Shown here: positions 25,992-36,860 of the stretch, piece by piece | Layout of the letters: each line of letters opens with the position of its first letter | Numbering within the stretch: position 1 is the stretch's first letter | NCBI RefSeq assembly: GCF_017168195.1 | Contig: NZ_JADNYL010000002.1 | Span: 62,001-126,000, forward strand | DNA length: 64,000 nucleotides | From: Thalassotalea sp. G2M2-11 | GTDB taxonomy: Bacteria; Pseudomonadota; Gammaproteobacteria; Enterobacterales; Alteromonadaceae | Direction of reading: 5' to 3' | Made by a program: the position numbers and the translations under genes | Notes under the pieces: generated by a model | The model's database searches: none | Seen by the model: only the letters and a program-made list of their open reading frames with translations | What the model was told of the DNA's origin: nothing

Positions 25992-26959
25992 TCATGAGTT
26001 AAACACCAATAACTAAAGGTGTTATCCTGCTGCTCTCCGTCTTGCTCATACTTAGAGCTAAAAAATTCATAAGGCATATAGCAATACCCGTTATCGCCAA
26101 ACTCTTCACCCCAAGAATTTCGAACAATCATCACTTGCTTATTATCATCATAACCAACGGCCAATAACGCATGTCCGCCTAAACGCTCTTCATCACGGCT
26201 TGGCATCACCATTTCACCACTTGAGTCAATTAAGTAAAAGCTCTTAGGCACCATCATGCCAAAAATCACTGGCAGACCTTTAGATAAAGCAAGCTTTAGC
26301 TCTGCAAGGTCCTCTTCTTCATCCAGTTTGCAATAACGGTTGATAATATGCTTCTTAGCTTGCGTTATCGCCAGCGCTGACGGTGTTTGAGTAATTGCTG
26401 CATGAATTTCCTGCTGATGTTCTGTCAAAACCTGACTAATTGCCTGTTTGGCTTCTGCCGTTGTGCCATTTGCGATCACTTTTTTTAAGCTCTGGGGAAA
26501 AAGCACTTCGGGATATGGCCATAACTTCTCCGAACAAATACCATACTTAAACAAAGACTTAATACCATTACGAATAAAAACAGGCGCATTAATATCAATT
26601 TTATTTTCCAAAACCCGCTCATGGTAATAAACATACATTTGTGATGCATCGATATTACTGGCGTTTTCATCAACAAAGGGTTGACCATCTTTCACCAAAT
26701 ACAGCTCCGCAGCAACAGCAATCGCACAAGCAGAGCAAGAATTGAGTAAGCCTTGGTTGATGATTTCAGACGTTAATAACTCACGTAAATCAACTTTAGA
26801 CGGGCATTGTTTAAGTATTTTCTGCCGAGTGCTAATTGGGCAGCTAATGTGGGCAAAATCAGCAGAGTTTCCACCGTGAATATCACAAAATTGATGATCT
26901 CGCTCATCAGGCAGATCTGCCACTAAAGTATGTTGATGGACTTCAGCCAATGTTTTCAT
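25988..26959 (-). CDS. Cytosolic papain-like (C1A) cysteine protease
   Basis: The 323-residue protein has the C1A triad: Gln69 and Cys75 in NQGLLNSCSACA, His263 in LGGHALLAVGYDD and Asn281 in RNSWGEEFGDNGYC. Unlike most C1 peptidases it shows no signal peptide, so it should act inside the cell. An insert of about 120 residues lies between the Cys and His halves. It follows the diiron-oxidase-like gene by 41 bases, and a 60-residue peptide gene precedes that, so it is a candidate leader or maturation protease for that peptide. Protease fold certain, role inferred. Confidence 0.9.
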   Translation of the reverse strand: MKTLAEVHQHTLVADLPDERDHQFCDIHGGNSADFAHISCPISTRQKILKQCPSKVDLRELLTSEIINQGLLNSCSACAIAVAAELYLVKDGQPFVDENASNIDASQMYVYYHERVLENKIDINAPVFIRNGIKSLFKYGICSEKLWPYPEVLFPQSLKKVIANGTTAEAKQAISQVLTEHQQEIHAAITQTPSALAITQAKKHIINRYCKLDEEEDLAELKLALSKGLPVIFGMMVPKSFYLIDSSGEMVMPSRDEERLGGHALLAVGYDDNKQVMIVRNSWGEEFGDNGYCYMPYEFFSSKYEQDGEQQDNTFSYWCLTHD

Positions 26960-27000
26960 AGGGTAAGCGCTTAAACATGATTAAATAATGTCATAACAAA

Positions 27001-27696
27001 CTACTGGCTAACGTGTGGCGCTGCCCTGCATACATCTTCCATCATTAAGGCGACGTAACGCAACGATAAAAACGCACTTCGTTCGACAATCTTATATTGC
27101 TGTTGAGTTAGAGGTAAGCAATTAAGGGTATCAATAATATCTTGTTTATGATGAGGATCTATTTTTGCGTGATGCATCAAGCTGGAAAATGCGGCCTCAG
27201 GTAAACCTGATTTTTCAATTAACTGTTCCACATAGTCAACCGTCGGGTGATGGGTTTCTAAACATGCCAAATAGCCCATGATAGCCACAGGGTGTTGATG
27301 ACGAATCATATAATATTGACTACCCAACAATGACATAATATTAGGAGAAGGAAGCATTTCACTTACCTGCTCAGAACTCACCCCTAACACGGCTAAATCA
27401 TCTAAGCACCATTGATCATGACCTGTTTCTTCTGGAATATGTTGCTCCATATAAGCAATCAAAGGTGCTGATACCGGGTCATCTGGCCATAACCTTGCTG
27501 AACGTATCACTTCTGTCATTAATGGTACTGCAGCATTAGCAGTACGAAAATTTGTGATACCTTGTGCGATGATCACTTCCTTATGATGCGCTAACTCAAC
27601 AAAGCGTTGATTAACCGCACATGCCCTTGCTTTTAATAAATATAAATTCTCACTCAGTCGCTGATAATGCGACTGAGTTTTAACCGTTTGCGCCAT
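27001..27696 (-). CDS. Haem-oxygenase-like diiron oxidase (iron-containing redox enzyme)
   Basis: The 231-residue all-helical protein fits the TenA/PqqC-like HDO superfamily. Candidate iron ligands are Glu89 or Glu90 and His93 in IPEETGHD, Glu147 in CLETHHP, and His176, Asp180 and His183 in HAKIDPHH (the H-x3-D-x2-H pattern). Characterised HDOs oxidise or cleave amino acids, fatty acids or amines. Its ATG overlaps the stop of the 60-residue peptide gene (TAATG), indicating coupling, and the C1 protease gene follows. A peptide-modifying role is inference; small-molecule oxidation is an alternative. Confidence 0.85.
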   Translation of the reverse strand: MAQTVKTQSHYQRLSENLYLLKARACAVNQRFVELAHHKEVIIAQGITNFRTANAAVPLMTEVIRSARLWPDDPVSAPLIAYMEQHIPEETGHDQWCLDDLAVLGVSSEQVSEMLPSPNIMSLLGSQYYMIRHQHPVAIMGYLACLETHHPTVDYVEQLIEKSGLPEAAFSSLMHHAKIDPHHKQDIIDTLNCLPLTQQQYKIVERSAFLSLRYVALMMEDVCRAAPHVSQ

Positions 27697-27878
27697 TAAA
27701 TAACAATACCTACCGGCGTATCGTTATCTTTATTAGCGTTTTTATGAATGGCTTTAAGCTGATCAACCTCTTCTGCTGATAAACTATCAATGGCTTGAAT
27801 ATGCTCAGCTGTTAGTTCGGCTTTATTCACCACACCTTCATTGTGTAAATGCTCGGTATTACTTTGATTACTTGTCAT
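27696..27878 (-). CDS. 60-residue acidic peptide, candidate RiPP precursor
   Basis: The peptide has no signal, no cysteine and no known domain. Residues about 20-47 (KAELTAEHIQAIDSLSAEEV, then DQLKAIHKN) form an acidic amphipathic helix resembling leader peptides, followed by a polar linker NANKDNDTP and a hydrophobic C-terminal VGIVI. The stop overlaps the start of the diiron-oxidase-like gene, so both are made from one message, and a papain-like protease gene follows. That layout (peptide, oxidase, protease) suggests a ribosomally made, modified peptide, but a small partner protein of the oxidase is equally possible. Confidence 0.7.
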   Translation of the reverse strand: MTSNQSNTEHLHNEGVVNKAELTAEHIQAIDSLSAEEVDQLKAIHKNANKDNDTPVGIVI

Positions 27879-28121
27879 GGGGCTGTCCTTATTATTATTT
27901 ATATCTAGAGTAATGTGTACGACTTTACTAAATTAACTGTAAATCAATTAATCGGTACGTTACAGTAAAGCACACTCAAGCATAATAAGGAGGCAGAATT
28001 TTTGTCAAGCGCTTATTTATGCAAAGCACAGTCTAAATAATACTTGTTGTCACTTGGCTTTCTATTTAAGCTAATAATTAAGCATAGTTAGATTTTAAAA
28101 ACCAAAAATAAGAAGATTTTT

Positions 28122-31100
28122 ATGTTGAGGCGAGCTTTATTCACTTTTGTTTATAGTGTTTGTGTGTGTTTTTCTATCCAAAGCGCGCTCGCTTACAGTG
28201 ATAACTTTGACCACTTCAGTCGAGAACAAGGATTATCACAAGCCTCAATTAAAGCAATTTATTATGGCTCTGAAGGGTTTTTATGGCTAGGTACCGAGGA
28301 AGGGTTAAACCGTTTCGATGGCTATCAATTTAAAGTCTACAAAAATAATAGCCAAAATCAAACATCTATCTCTGATAATAATATTTTAAGTATTTATCAA
28401 GATAATCAAGATATTATCTGGGTAGGAACTAACCGCGGGTTAAATCAGTTCAACGCTGCAACCGATTCTTTTACTCATTTAACTCACCAGCCGGATAACC
28501 CAAATAGTTTATCGCATAATACCATCAATGCCATCAGTCAGGATAACCAGGGAAATTATTGGATTGCTACAAACAAAGGGCTTAATAAATTTGACGGCAC
28601 ACACTTTAGTCATTATTTAGACAACTTGAAAATTAACACTTTGTTGTTAGATTCTAATGGAACTTTGTGGCTTGGTAGCGAAAAGCATGGCGTATATTAC
28701 CTTGATAATTCATCAAACAAACTGGTGAACATTAAGCTTGCCTCCCAGTATAATCAGGTCAATGTGCTCAAAGAACGTGATAATGTCTTATGGATAGGGA
28801 CAACTCAAGGCTTAACTCTTCATCCCCTACGCAAGGGAACAAGTATTAACGCAATAGATATACCCCAGACGCTAACAAACAGTAATATTAACGACATATT
28901 ATTTCATCAAAATGAGTTATGGCTAGCCACTAATGCTTCTGGACTTAAACGATATAAGTTCACTTCCAAACAAATGATCCACTATCAAGCCGATGATGCT
29001 AACCCAAACAGCATTGCACATAATCAAGTTACCAAACTGGTTATCGATAAGACGAATAATTTATGGGTAGGCACTTATGTAAAAGGGCTTGATAAATACC
29101 AATTAACTAGTGAGCAATTTAATCACGTCACTAAAAAGCCAAATCAAGAAAACACGCTTAGTGGTAACACGGTCATTAGTTTTCTAGAAACCGCTGACAA
29201 TAAATTATATATAGGCACCTATGGTTCAGGGCTGAATGTTTACGATAAAAACACCAGACAATACCGCCATTACCAACACGAGCCAACAAATCCGAACAGT
29301 ATCTCATCAGATGTTATCTCAAGCATACTTTTTGATGAAAACCGTGGCGTCTGGTTAGGAACTGCTGGAGGAGGATTAAACTTATTTAAGCCAACAGAAA
29401 ACTCATTTATTAATTTTACCCATGATCCGAATCAAAACAATAACTTAAGTCATAATACGGTGTTGTCGTTATTACAAAGTAATGAAGATACTTTATGGGT
29501 AGGCACCTGGGGTGGCGGCTTAAACCGCTTTAACATTAGCAGTAACACTTTCACTCGATTTCAACATAGTAGCAACAACAGTAATTCTCTTTCCGATAAC
29601 AATGTTTGGGCAATTCACCAAGACGAATCAGGCATACTTTGGCTAGCTACCCAAGGCGGGTTAAATAAGTTCAACCCTAAAACAGAGCAATTTACCCACT
29701 ACCGATACGATTCGAATAATACCAACAGTATCTCTAATGATTTCATTATTACCATCTACCAAGATCAACAAGATAACTTATGGCTAGGCACTGCAAAAGG
29801 GTTAAACAAGCTCAACCTCAAGACTGAAAAGATCACCCAATATAATGAACAAAGCGGCTTACCAATAGAAATGGTCTATGGCATATTACCTGACGAACAA
29901 GGCAATTTATGGTTAAGTAGTAATAATGGCCTTGCTCGCTTTAACCCACAAAATAATACCTTTAAGTCCTATAACGAAAAAGATGGTATCCAAGCAAAAG
30001 AATTTGCCTCTAATGCCGCTTATAAAAGTGCTTCAGGTGAATTGTTTTTTGGCGGTATAAATGGTTTTAATCATTTTTATCCTGAAAATATCAAACCCGA
30101 CACAACTATTCCCCAAGTAGTGTTAACCGACTTTAGAATTAACAACCAACATGTCAAGCTTAGCGCCGAATTAAATGATAACAATCGTTCTAACACTTTC
30201 ACTATCGATTCCGTCATTAATGAGCTTGATAAACTTACCCTGACACATAATGAAAAGTTAGTTTCCTTTGATTTTGCAGCGCTGCACTTTGCTAACCCGA
30301 TGAATAATCAATACGCCTATCAATTACAGGGCTTTGATGAAAACTGGATTTACACCGATGCCAATAATCGTCGAGCTACCTACACAAATTTACCTGCAGG
30401 TCACTATAAATTAAAAATTAAAGCCAGTAACAGCGATGGTTATTGGAATGAACAAGAAAAAACGCTACCGATTGTTGTGTTACCCGCGCCTTGGCTTTCT
30501 TGGTGGGCTTATACCCTGTATATATTCGCTTTTGTCAGCTTAATTGGCTTTATTTTATATCGCCAAAACTATCAGCGACTCAAAGAGCACGCCATTAATG
30601 TTCGCTTAACTCGTGCCGACCGTTTAAAAGATGAGTTTTTAGCAAACACTTCACATGAACTGCGCACGCCGTTAAATGGTATTATTGGTTTAGCTGAATC
30701 ACTGATAGACGGCGTTGCTGGTCAATTACCTGATGCAGCAAATAAAAATCTTGCTATGGTCGTTGCAAGTGGCAAACGCCTATCACACCTAGTGAACGAT
30801 ATCCTTGACTTTTCAAAGTTAAAAAATCACAACTTAAAACTTAATACCAGTGGCGTTGAATTACATAGTCTCACCGATGTGGTTTTAACGGTATCAACCC
30901 CGTTAATTGGCAATAAACCTATTACTTTAAAGAATAATGTTGCCAATACGCTGCCTTTGGTAAATGCAGATGAAAACCGATTAGAACAAATCCTGTATAA
31001 CCTTATTGGGAATGCCATTAAGTTTACTGAACAAGGCGAGGTTATTGTAAACGCTGAGCAACAAGGTAATTTAATTAATATTTCCATCACAGATACTGGC

Positions 31101-34100
31101 ATAGGTATTCCGGTAAATAAACAAGCAATCATTTTTAACTCATTTGAGCAATTACATGGCCATGATAAACGAGATCAAGGCGGAACAGGCTTAGGCTTAG
31201 CAGTGACCAAACAGCTAGTTGAATTGCATGGCGGACAAATAAGCGTTACCTCTACCGAAGGCAAAGGTAGCTGCTTTAGTTTTACTTTACCGATCAATGC
31301 CGACCAAATTACTGATGTCACCAATGTGGTCAAGTCGAGTAATCAGCAAAAACTTAACCGATTACAACATTTAGATAACGAAATTGAATACATCAGCTTA
31401 AACGAACAAGAAAAGGAACAAATTCAACACCAAACAGCATCTATCGAATATAGCAATTTCCATATATTAGTAGTTGATGATGATCCAATTAATCGGCAGG
31501 TGTTAATCAATCACTTAAATAATACGGGTTATCAACTGAGCGAAGCCTCAAGTGGCTCACAAGCACTTGAAATGATTGATAAAGCTAATGAAGCAAACCA
31601 CTTAACAAATATTACACCAGAGCAAAATAACCATCGCCCTTTTGATTTAATTTTACTTGATGTAATGATGCCTAAAATGTCAGGCTATGAAGTGTGTAAT
31701 AAACTTAGACAACAGTTTAGTATCAACGAGTTACCCGTGATTTTTCTTACCGCAAAAAATCAGGTAATAGACTTGGTTGAAAGTTTTTCCGTTGGCGGTA
31801 ATGACTATTTAACTAAACCAATCTCTAAGCATGAACTGCTATCACGAGTAGAAAACCATTTAAGTTTATTAGATATTAACCGCAACCTTGAATATCAGGT
31901 AGCAAAACGTACCGCAGAATTAGAAAAAGCCACTCAGGCTAAGAGTGAGTTTTTAGCAAAAATGAGTCACGAAATTCGCACACCAATGAATGCGATCATC
32001 GGCTTAAGCCATTTAGCATTGAAAACCAACCTCAATAATCACCAAAAAGATCTGATCGAAAAAACTCAAGATTCATCACAAGCCCTGTTAGGTTTGATTA
32101 ATGATATTTTGGATTTTTCTAAAATTGAAGCCGGCAAAATGACCATAGAATCTGTGGTGATGAATATTGAAGGCTTATTGAAAAAAGTTGCTAATCTTTG
32201 TGCACTTAAAGCGCACAGTAAGGGGTTAGAATTAGTTGTAAAAATAGCGCCGAACGTGCCAAAACAGATAAAATCCGATCCGGTAAGATTACAACAAATC
32301 TTGGTTAACTTGGTCTCTAATGCGGTCAAATTCACTGAAAAAGGCCATGTGTTAATTGAAGTTAAACTCAATGAACAGCAAGACGATAAAATTGAGTTCA
32401 ACGTTACCGATACGGGCATTGGTTTAGCTGATGAAGCCATCAATAATTTATTTCAATCCTTTAACCAAGCTGACAGCTCCATCACACGTAAATTTGGCGG
32501 TACAGGTCTAGGCTTAGCAATATGTAAGCAACTAACCTCATTGATGAATGGTGATATTTGGGTCACAAGTGAACTTGGTCAAGGCAGTACTTTCAGCTTT
32601 AACATCAAGTATGAAGCAGTAGAGCAAACTGAAGTCATTGCAACAAATCAGCTATTAATCGAAGGAATTAGTGTCTTAGTCGTTGATGATAATTCGCTGT
32701 GTATCAGCGTGCTTGAGGATCTACTAAGTCAATTTGGCTGTAAAATCACGTCAGCCACTAATGCCACCACCGCCTTAGATCTCATACACAATGCCCTAAA
32801 GCTTAACCAGCCTTTTGATCTGGTGATCACTGATTGGCGTATGCCTAACATGGATGGTATTGAATTAGCGCATGCCATTAGCCATATTGAACAAAATCAT
32901 CTACCTGCTGTACTTATGGTTACCGCATTTGATAAAAATGATGCCATGTCATTATCTAGTTCAGTGAGAATTGATGGTTTCCTTGAAAAGCCAGTAGACG
33001 CCTCTCTATTACTTGATGCAATGACAAGCGCCTTAAAAGTGGAACAAACCAGCGCACATCCTCAAAAACATAAAGGCCTAGTCGACTTAGCACATGCTGA
33101 TATTTTACTAGTTGAAGACAACGCCTTAAATCAGCAGGTTGTTCTTGGATTTTTAGAAGAAACCAATGCCAATATCGATGTTGCAGAAAATGGCAAAATT
33201 GCTTTAACAATGCTCGCACAGAAAGATTACGATTTAGTTTTTATGGATCTACAGATGCCGGAAATGGATGGTTTAACCGCTACCCGCAATATTCGTCAGC
33301 AAGATAAGTTTGCCGATTTACCAATCATAGCCATGACCGCGCACGCAATGGCTGAAGAGTTACAAAAATGTCTTGATGTTGGCATGAATGATTACTTTAC
33401 TAAGCCTATCGATCCGAATGATTTATTTAGCTTATTATCCAAATGGCTTGCACCTCAATCGACAACAAAATTATCTGAATCAAAAGCCACTGCATCTACA
33501 AAGAAAATAAAAGCACCACAAGAGCAACATCCATCAAGCAACGATAAACAAATTAACAGCAATGAGCCAACAGAGACTTTGTTGAATGAACTGAGAACAT
33601 TAGATATTCTCGACGTAGACAATGCTATACAAACAATTGGTGGTCGCCAACATATCTATCTAAAACTTGTACAAGATTTTAATCACAACTACCAAGATAC
33701 CGTTGATAGCTTGCGCGAAATTTATCAACAACAAGAATTTGAAGAAGCCTTTAGGATTGCTCATTCATTAAAGTCTAATGCTAATTATATTGGCGCAACT
33801 AATTTAGCTAAAAGAGCAACACAATTAGAGGCTCAGCTGAAAAAAGATCCAGATAATGCATCACTCTTGGTTGCTGAAACCTGTATTGAGTTAAACAATG
33901 TGGTGATGGCCTTGGCACAAATAACAAGCTCAGCTATTGCTGTCGTTGATTGTCGAAAATCTATCAACAAGCAAGATAGTATGGATAACTCTGTGCAAAG
34001 CAATAAGCAAAATAATAACCATGAACAACTGACCACTTTACTCAGCAAAATGCAGGATTTGATAGCAGAAGAGAACGCCAGTGTAGAAGATTTATTACCC

Positions 34101-34244
34101 CAATTATTAATGCAGACAAAAGATACTGAGCTGCAGGTAATAGCTAACGAAATTGTCGATAATATTGAAGACATTGAATATGTACGGGCCTCAAGCAAAA
34201 TACAACAATTAGCGGCTAGAATCAGTCAATCTACTGCCGATTAA
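28122..34244 (+). CDS. Giant hybrid sensor kinase: propeller, two kinase cores, three receivers, Hpt
   Basis: The 2040-residue protein has a signal peptide, then a two-component-regulator beta-propeller (repeats of LWLGT..GLN.F) to about residue 690, a Y_Y_Y domain to about 785 and one transmembrane helix near 793-815. Cytoplasmic domains follow: kinase 1 (His845, [15 protein letters not shown]), receiver 1 (Asp1180), kinase 2 (His1283), receivers 2 and 3 (Asp1571 and Asp1709) and a phosphotransfer domain (His1881). The propeller is periplasmic, as in sensors for carbohydrates. A c-di-GMP synthase gene with its own receiver lies 91 bases downstream and may be the relay output. Two active-looking kinase cores in one chain are unusual. 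Confidence 0.93.
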   Translation: MLRRALFTFVYSVCVCFSIQSALAYSDNFDHFSREQGLSQASIKAIYYGSEGFLWLGTEEGLNRFDGYQFKVYKNNSQNQTSISDNNILSIYQDNQDIIWVGTNRGLNQFNAATDSFTHLTHQPDNPNSLSHNTINAISQDNQGNYWIATNKGLNKFDGTHFSHYLDNLKINTLLLDSNGTLWLGSEKHGVYYLDNSSNKLVNIKLASQYNQVNVLKERDNVLWIGTTQGLTLHPLRKGTSINAIDIPQTLTNSNINDILFHQNELWLATNASGLKRYKFTSKQMIHYQADDANPNSIAHNQVTKLVIDKTNNLWVGTYVKGLDKYQLTSEQFNHVTKKPNQENTLSGNTVISFLETADNKLYIGTYGSGLNVYDKNTRQYRHYQHEPTNPNSISSDVISSILFDENRGVWLGTAGGGLNLFKPTENSFINFTHDPNQNNNLSHNTVLSLLQSNEDTLWVGTWGGGLNRFNISSNTFTRFQHSSNNSNSLSDNNVWAIHQDESGILWLATQGGLNKFNPKTEQFTHYRYDSNNTNSISNDFIITIYQDQQDNLWLGTAKGLNKLNLKTEKITQYNEQSGLPIEMVYGILPDEQGNLWLSSNNGLARFNPQNNTFKSYNEKDGIQAKEFASNAAYKSASGELFFGGINGFNHFYPENIKPDTTIPQVVLTDFRINNQHVKLSAELNDNNRSNTFTIDSVINELDKLTLTHNEKLVSFDFAALHFANPMNNQYAYQLQGFDENWIYTDANNRRATYTNLPAGHYKLKIKASNSDGYWNEQEKTLPIVVLPAPWLSWWAYTLYIFAFVSLIGFILYRQNYQRLKEHAINVRLTRADRLKDEFLANTSHELRTPLNGIIGLAESLIDGVAGQLPDAANKNLAMVVASGKRLSHLVNDILDFSKLKNHNLKLNTSGVELHSLTDVVLTVSTPLIGNKPITLKNNVANTLPLVNADENRLEQILYNLIGNAIKFTEQGEVIVNAEQQGNLINISITDTGIGIPVNKQAIIFNSFEQLHGHDKRDQGGTGLGLAVTKQLVELHGGQISVTSTEGKGSCFSFTLPINADQITDVTNVVKSSNQQKLNRLQHLDNEIEYISLNEQEKEQIQHQTASIEYSNFHILVVDDDPINRQVLINHLNNTGYQLSEASSGSQALEMIDKANEANHLTNITPEQNNHRPFDLILLDVMMPKMSGYEVCNKLRQQFSINELPVIFLTAKNQVIDLVESFSVGGNDYLTKPISKHELLSRVENHLSLLDINRNLEYQVAKRTAELEKATQAKSEFLAKMSHEIRTPMNAIIGLSHLALKTNLNNHQKDLIEKTQDSSQALLGLINDILDFSKIEAGKMTIESVVMNIEGLLKKVANLCALKAHSKGLELVVKIAPNVPKQIKSDPVRLQQILVNLVSNAVKFTEKGHVLIEVKLNEQQDDKIEFNVTDTGIGLADEAINNLFQSFNQADSSITRKFGGTGLGLAICKQLTSLMNGDIWVTSELGQGSTFSFNIKYEAVEQTEVIATNQLLIEGISVLVVDDNSLCISVLEDLLSQFGCKITSATNATTALDLIHNALKLNQPFDLVITDWRMPNMDGIELAHAISHIEQNHLPAVLMVTAFDKNDAMSLSSSVRIDGFLEKPVDASLLLDAMTSALKVEQTSAHPQKHKGLVDLAHADILLVEDNALNQQVVLGFLEETNANIDVAENGKIALTMLAQKDYDLVFMDLQMPEMDGLTATRNIRQQDKFADLPIIAMTAHAMAEELQKCLDVGMNDYFTKPIDPNDLFSLLSKWLAPQSTTKLSESKATASTKKIKAPQEQHPSSNDKQINSNEPTETLLNELRTLDILDVDNAIQTIGGRQHIYLKLVQDFNHNYQDTVDSLREIYQQQEFEEAFRIAHSLKSNANYIGATNLAKRATQLEAQLKKDPDNASLLVAETCIELNNVVMALAQITSSAIAVVDCRKSINKQDSMDNSVQSNKQNNNHEQLTTLLSKMQDLIAEENASVEDLLPQLLMQTKDTELQVIANEIVDNIEDIEYVRASSKIQQLAARISQSTAD

Positions 34245-34335
34245 AGCTAGAGTCCGTTGAAATTAAATAACAGTTTAATGCAGACATTAGTTTATCACTT
34301 AACCATATATAACTTTTAAGACAGTAAAACATCCG

Positions 34336-35247
34336 ATGGGACAACTAGAACAAAAAATACTGATTGTGGATGATGAAAAGTCCAACAGACAAATACTAAA
34401 GGACTTGCTCCAAGAAGAAGCGACCATAGTATTTGCTAAAAATGGTGAGCAAGCGATAGAGCTTGCCAAAAAACACGTTCCAGATCTAATGCTACTAGAC
34501 GTAGTAATGCCTGATAAGTCAGGTTTTGAAGTGATAGAAGCGATTAAGAATAATCCGACAACCATGCAAACCTCGGTCATTTTTATCACAGGTTTAGCCA
34601 ATAGCGATGATGAAGAACGAGGATTCGCTTTAGGCGGTTGTGATTATATTTATAAACCGTTCAAGGCCAATATTGTTATTGCACGAGTGTTAATGCACTT
34701 AGAATTAATACGACAACGGAAAATGTTAGATGAGTTTGCTCATTTTGACCCACTCACTGGCATTTACAATCGCCGCAAGCTCGATTTAGTCATCAAGGAC
34801 GAAATAAGTGCCAATAAGCGCGATAAAAAACAATTAGCTATCGCATTTATCGATATTGATTACTTTAAACAATATAATGACAATTACGGTCACGGTGCCG
34901 GTGATATGGCACTAAAAAAAGTCGCTACCACGATGAAAGAAGCACTCCATCGTCCTAGAGACTTTATCGCTCGCTACGGCGGTGAAGAGTTTGTCATTAT
35001 ATTACCTGACAGTAATTTATCAGGGGCAACGCAAGTATTTGAACAATTACTACACGCAATTCGAAGTAAAAAAATTCAACATGGATTTTCAGACGTGGCA
35101 AGTATGTTAACCGTCAGTATCGGCGCTGTTATTATCGACGATACGCACACTGTCAGTAATGAAGAAGTCATGCTTCAAGCCGATAAACTACTATATCAAG
35201 CTAAACATAACGGACGAAACCGATTGGTTATCGAGCAGATGTCTTAG
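34336..35247 (+). CDS. Receiver-GGDEF diguanylate cyclase
   Basis: The 303-residue response regulator has a REC domain at residues 1-125 (phospho-Asp in LLDVVMPD) and a GGDEF domain (DPLTGIYNRRKLD, then RYGGEEF). The catalytic GGEEF is intact and an RPRD sequence five residues before it fits the inhibitory I-site for c-di-GMP. It should make c-di-GMP when phosphorylated. It follows the giant hybrid kinase by 91 bases, so that kinase may drive it; this link is from position only. Confidence 0.93.
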   Translation: MGQLEQKILIVDDEKSNRQILKDLLQEEATIVFAKNGEQAIELAKKHVPDLMLLDVVMPDKSGFEVIEAIKNNPTTMQTSVIFITGLANSDDEERGFALGGCDYIYKPFKANIVIARVLMHLELIRQRKMLDEFAHFDPLTGIYNRRKLDLVIKDEISANKRDKKQLAIAFIDIDYFKQYNDNYGHGAGDMALKKVATTMKEALHRPRDFIARYGGEEFVIILPDSNLSGATQVFEQLLHAIRSKKIQHGFSDVASMLTVSIGAVIIDDTHTVSNEEVMLQADKLLYQAKHNGRNRLVIEQMS

Positions 35248-35356
35248 GTTATACACACCCTAGCTTTGTACATACTATAATTCATTTTAAGGTTGACTGA
35301 TGCAAAGGTAGTGACAACACCAATAAGCATCTTCATGGTATTGGAAAAGTGTCGAA

Positions 35357-35782
35357 TTATTTTCGGTAAGCCAGAAACTGAGGCAATTCATCATTTATCG
35401 TTAACCAATCAACTTTTGAGCCGATATAAATATGGGCAGAGGGGGTTACATGCTCAATATTATCAAACGTGGCGATGGCTATTTCTATGGTGTTGTCTCG
35501 TCGGTTATATTGAGACTCAAACAAAAGGCTGGTACCACAATTTTGACAAAACTTGCGTACAGTACCATTATCGGCACGATAACTAGATAATAATTCTTCA
35601 CCACTGAGCCAATGTACGTCTTGTCGTTTAACTTCTGCATAAGTAGAAAATGCTGCACCATGAAATTTTCGACACATAGTGCAATGACAATGCCCAACCA
35701 GCGGCAGAAACTCCGTCACTTGAAAACAAATTTTGCCACACAAGCAACTACCATGATTAGTCGTTTTATTTAACTTTGTCAT
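35357..35782 (-). CDS. GFA family zinc protein
   Basis: The 141-residue protein matches the glutathione-dependent formaldehyde-activating (GFA/CENP-V) family: GSCLCGKICFQV, GHCHCTMCRKFHGAAFSTY and FCQNCGTSLLF supply the zinc cysteines. Despite the family name many members have no proven formaldehyde role. It is cytosolic and lies downstream of the 88-residue or binding-protein genes only by orientation, with a 45-base gap to the former, so the grouping is loose. Confidence 0.88.
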   Translation of the reverse strand: MTKLNKTTNHGSCLCGKICFQVTEFLPLVGHCHCTMCRKFHGAAFSTYAEVKRQDVHWLSGEELLSSYRADNGTVRKFCQNCGTSLLFESQYNRRDNTIEIAIATFDNIEHVTPSAHIYIGSKVDWLTINDELPQFLAYRK

Positions 35783-35827
35783 TATTTATCCCAGATAATA
35801 CACTCATGTTTTGTCAATTTTGACATA

Positions 35828-36094
35828 TTAATCTACAGTATCCTCAACTCGAACAGCAACCTCCATGCCATCAACCGTCCACTCTTTGGTTAGCTTATTA
35901 TAAATAACTCTTGCGATTAACGATTTCAATGAACCATCACTGAACTCAACATTCATAGTACAAAAATGGTTATGAATCGCTTGATAATCGGGAATATCAA
36001 CCTTCACAGGAAGCGCAGGTTCTTTCAATAATTGACGCCGTTTATACCATTGTTTATTGATTATCTTAAATAAAGGTTTCGCATCATTTATCAC
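35828..36094 (-). CDS. Hypothetical 88-residue protein
   Basis: No family recognised. The protein is basic at the N-terminus (KIINKQWYKRRQLLK), with later strands such as NVEFSDGSLKSLIARVIYNK and EWTVDGMEV that could form a small beta sheet. No signal or membrane segment. It starts 12 bases after the stop of the binding-protein gene on the same strand, so the two may be co-transcribed. Confidence 0.6.
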   Translation of the reverse strand: MINDAKPLFKIINKQWYKRRQLLKEPALPVKVDIPDYQAIHNHFCTMNVEFSDGSLKSLIARVIYNKLTKEWTVDGMEVAVRVEDTVD

Positions 36095-36106
36095 GGTATG
36101 TATCGA

Positions 36107-36859
36107 CTAATGGGGCAATAATTTTTTTAGGTAATAACTAGGATCATTATATTGATTGATTAATGACATGATGGCATTAATGTCATGTTGCTTGGCAAAC
36201 TGCTTCGAAAAAGCAAGGTAAGAGGGTTCTTTAGTATTAGCTATCGCCATAATCGAAAAATTGGTGTGATTAGGCATCTTACTTATCACTTCATCCGCCA
36301 CTAAAGCATCAGAGACCACCAAATCAAGCCGTTTTAACAGTAACATATTCAAGGCATCCTCAAGCCTAGTGAGTTCCGATACTTCAACTAATGGATTTAA
36401 CTGGGCTTTATCAAAGTGATGACCTAACGACATTGCCCGAACTTTGCCAATACGTTTAACACTAGTGAGTGCATCAAAGCCATTAAAAATAAAAGCATCA
36501 TCATGACGCTTAATAACGACTGAGCCGGTAAAGTTGATCAATTCTTGCTCTGGAAACGCTAAAAACTGCTCTCGTTCTTTTATCTGTAATACAGGCATGA
36601 TGCCATCGACCAAATTATTTTTCGCCAGTTTTATTGCCCGTGCCCAAGGAACTACTTGAATATTAAAGTCTAAAGAGGAATGCTGTTCAACTTTCATTAA
36701 AGCGTCGACAAACCGCCCTGTTAACTTGCCATGCTCATTTTTTTCAATAAGAGGAGGTAAATGAGGCGCAACAATATCAATCTTTGTTACGGCTGTTTCA
36801 GCATGAATGCTGAATATAAAGCCAAAATAAAATAATAATGTTTTTAACGCTTGCTTCAT
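36107..36859 (-). CDS. Periplasmic substrate-binding protein, family 3-like, orphan
   Basis: The start is taken at the ATG at 36859, one base after the stop of the DEAD-box helicase gene (TAA-T-ATG), giving 250 residues with a signal peptide ending near IHAETA. A longer frame reaches back into the helicase gene. The mature part has the family 3 layout (IVAPHLPPLIEKNEHGKLTGRFVDAL, later RLDLVVSDALVADEVI). No permease or ATPase gene is near. Coupling to a helicase is unusual and may be fortuitous. Ligand unknown. Confidence 0.8.
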   Translation of the reverse strand: MKQALKTLLFYFGFIFSIHAETAVTKIDIVAPHLPPLIEKNEHGKLTGRFVDALMKVEQHSSLDFNIQVVPWARAIKLAKNNLVDGIMPVLQIKEREQFLAFPEQELINFTGSVVIKRHDDAFIFNGFDALTSVKRIGKVRAMSLGHHFDKAQLNPLVEVSELTRLEDALNMLLLKRLDLVVSDALVADEVISKMPNHTNFSIMAIANTKEPSYLAFSKQFAKQHDINAIMSLINQYNDPSYYLKKLLPH

Positions 36860-36860
36860 A

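Noticed and set aside
35293-35586. 97-residue open frame on the plus strand
   Set aside because: Antisense to the GFA family gene with its conserved zinc cysteines.
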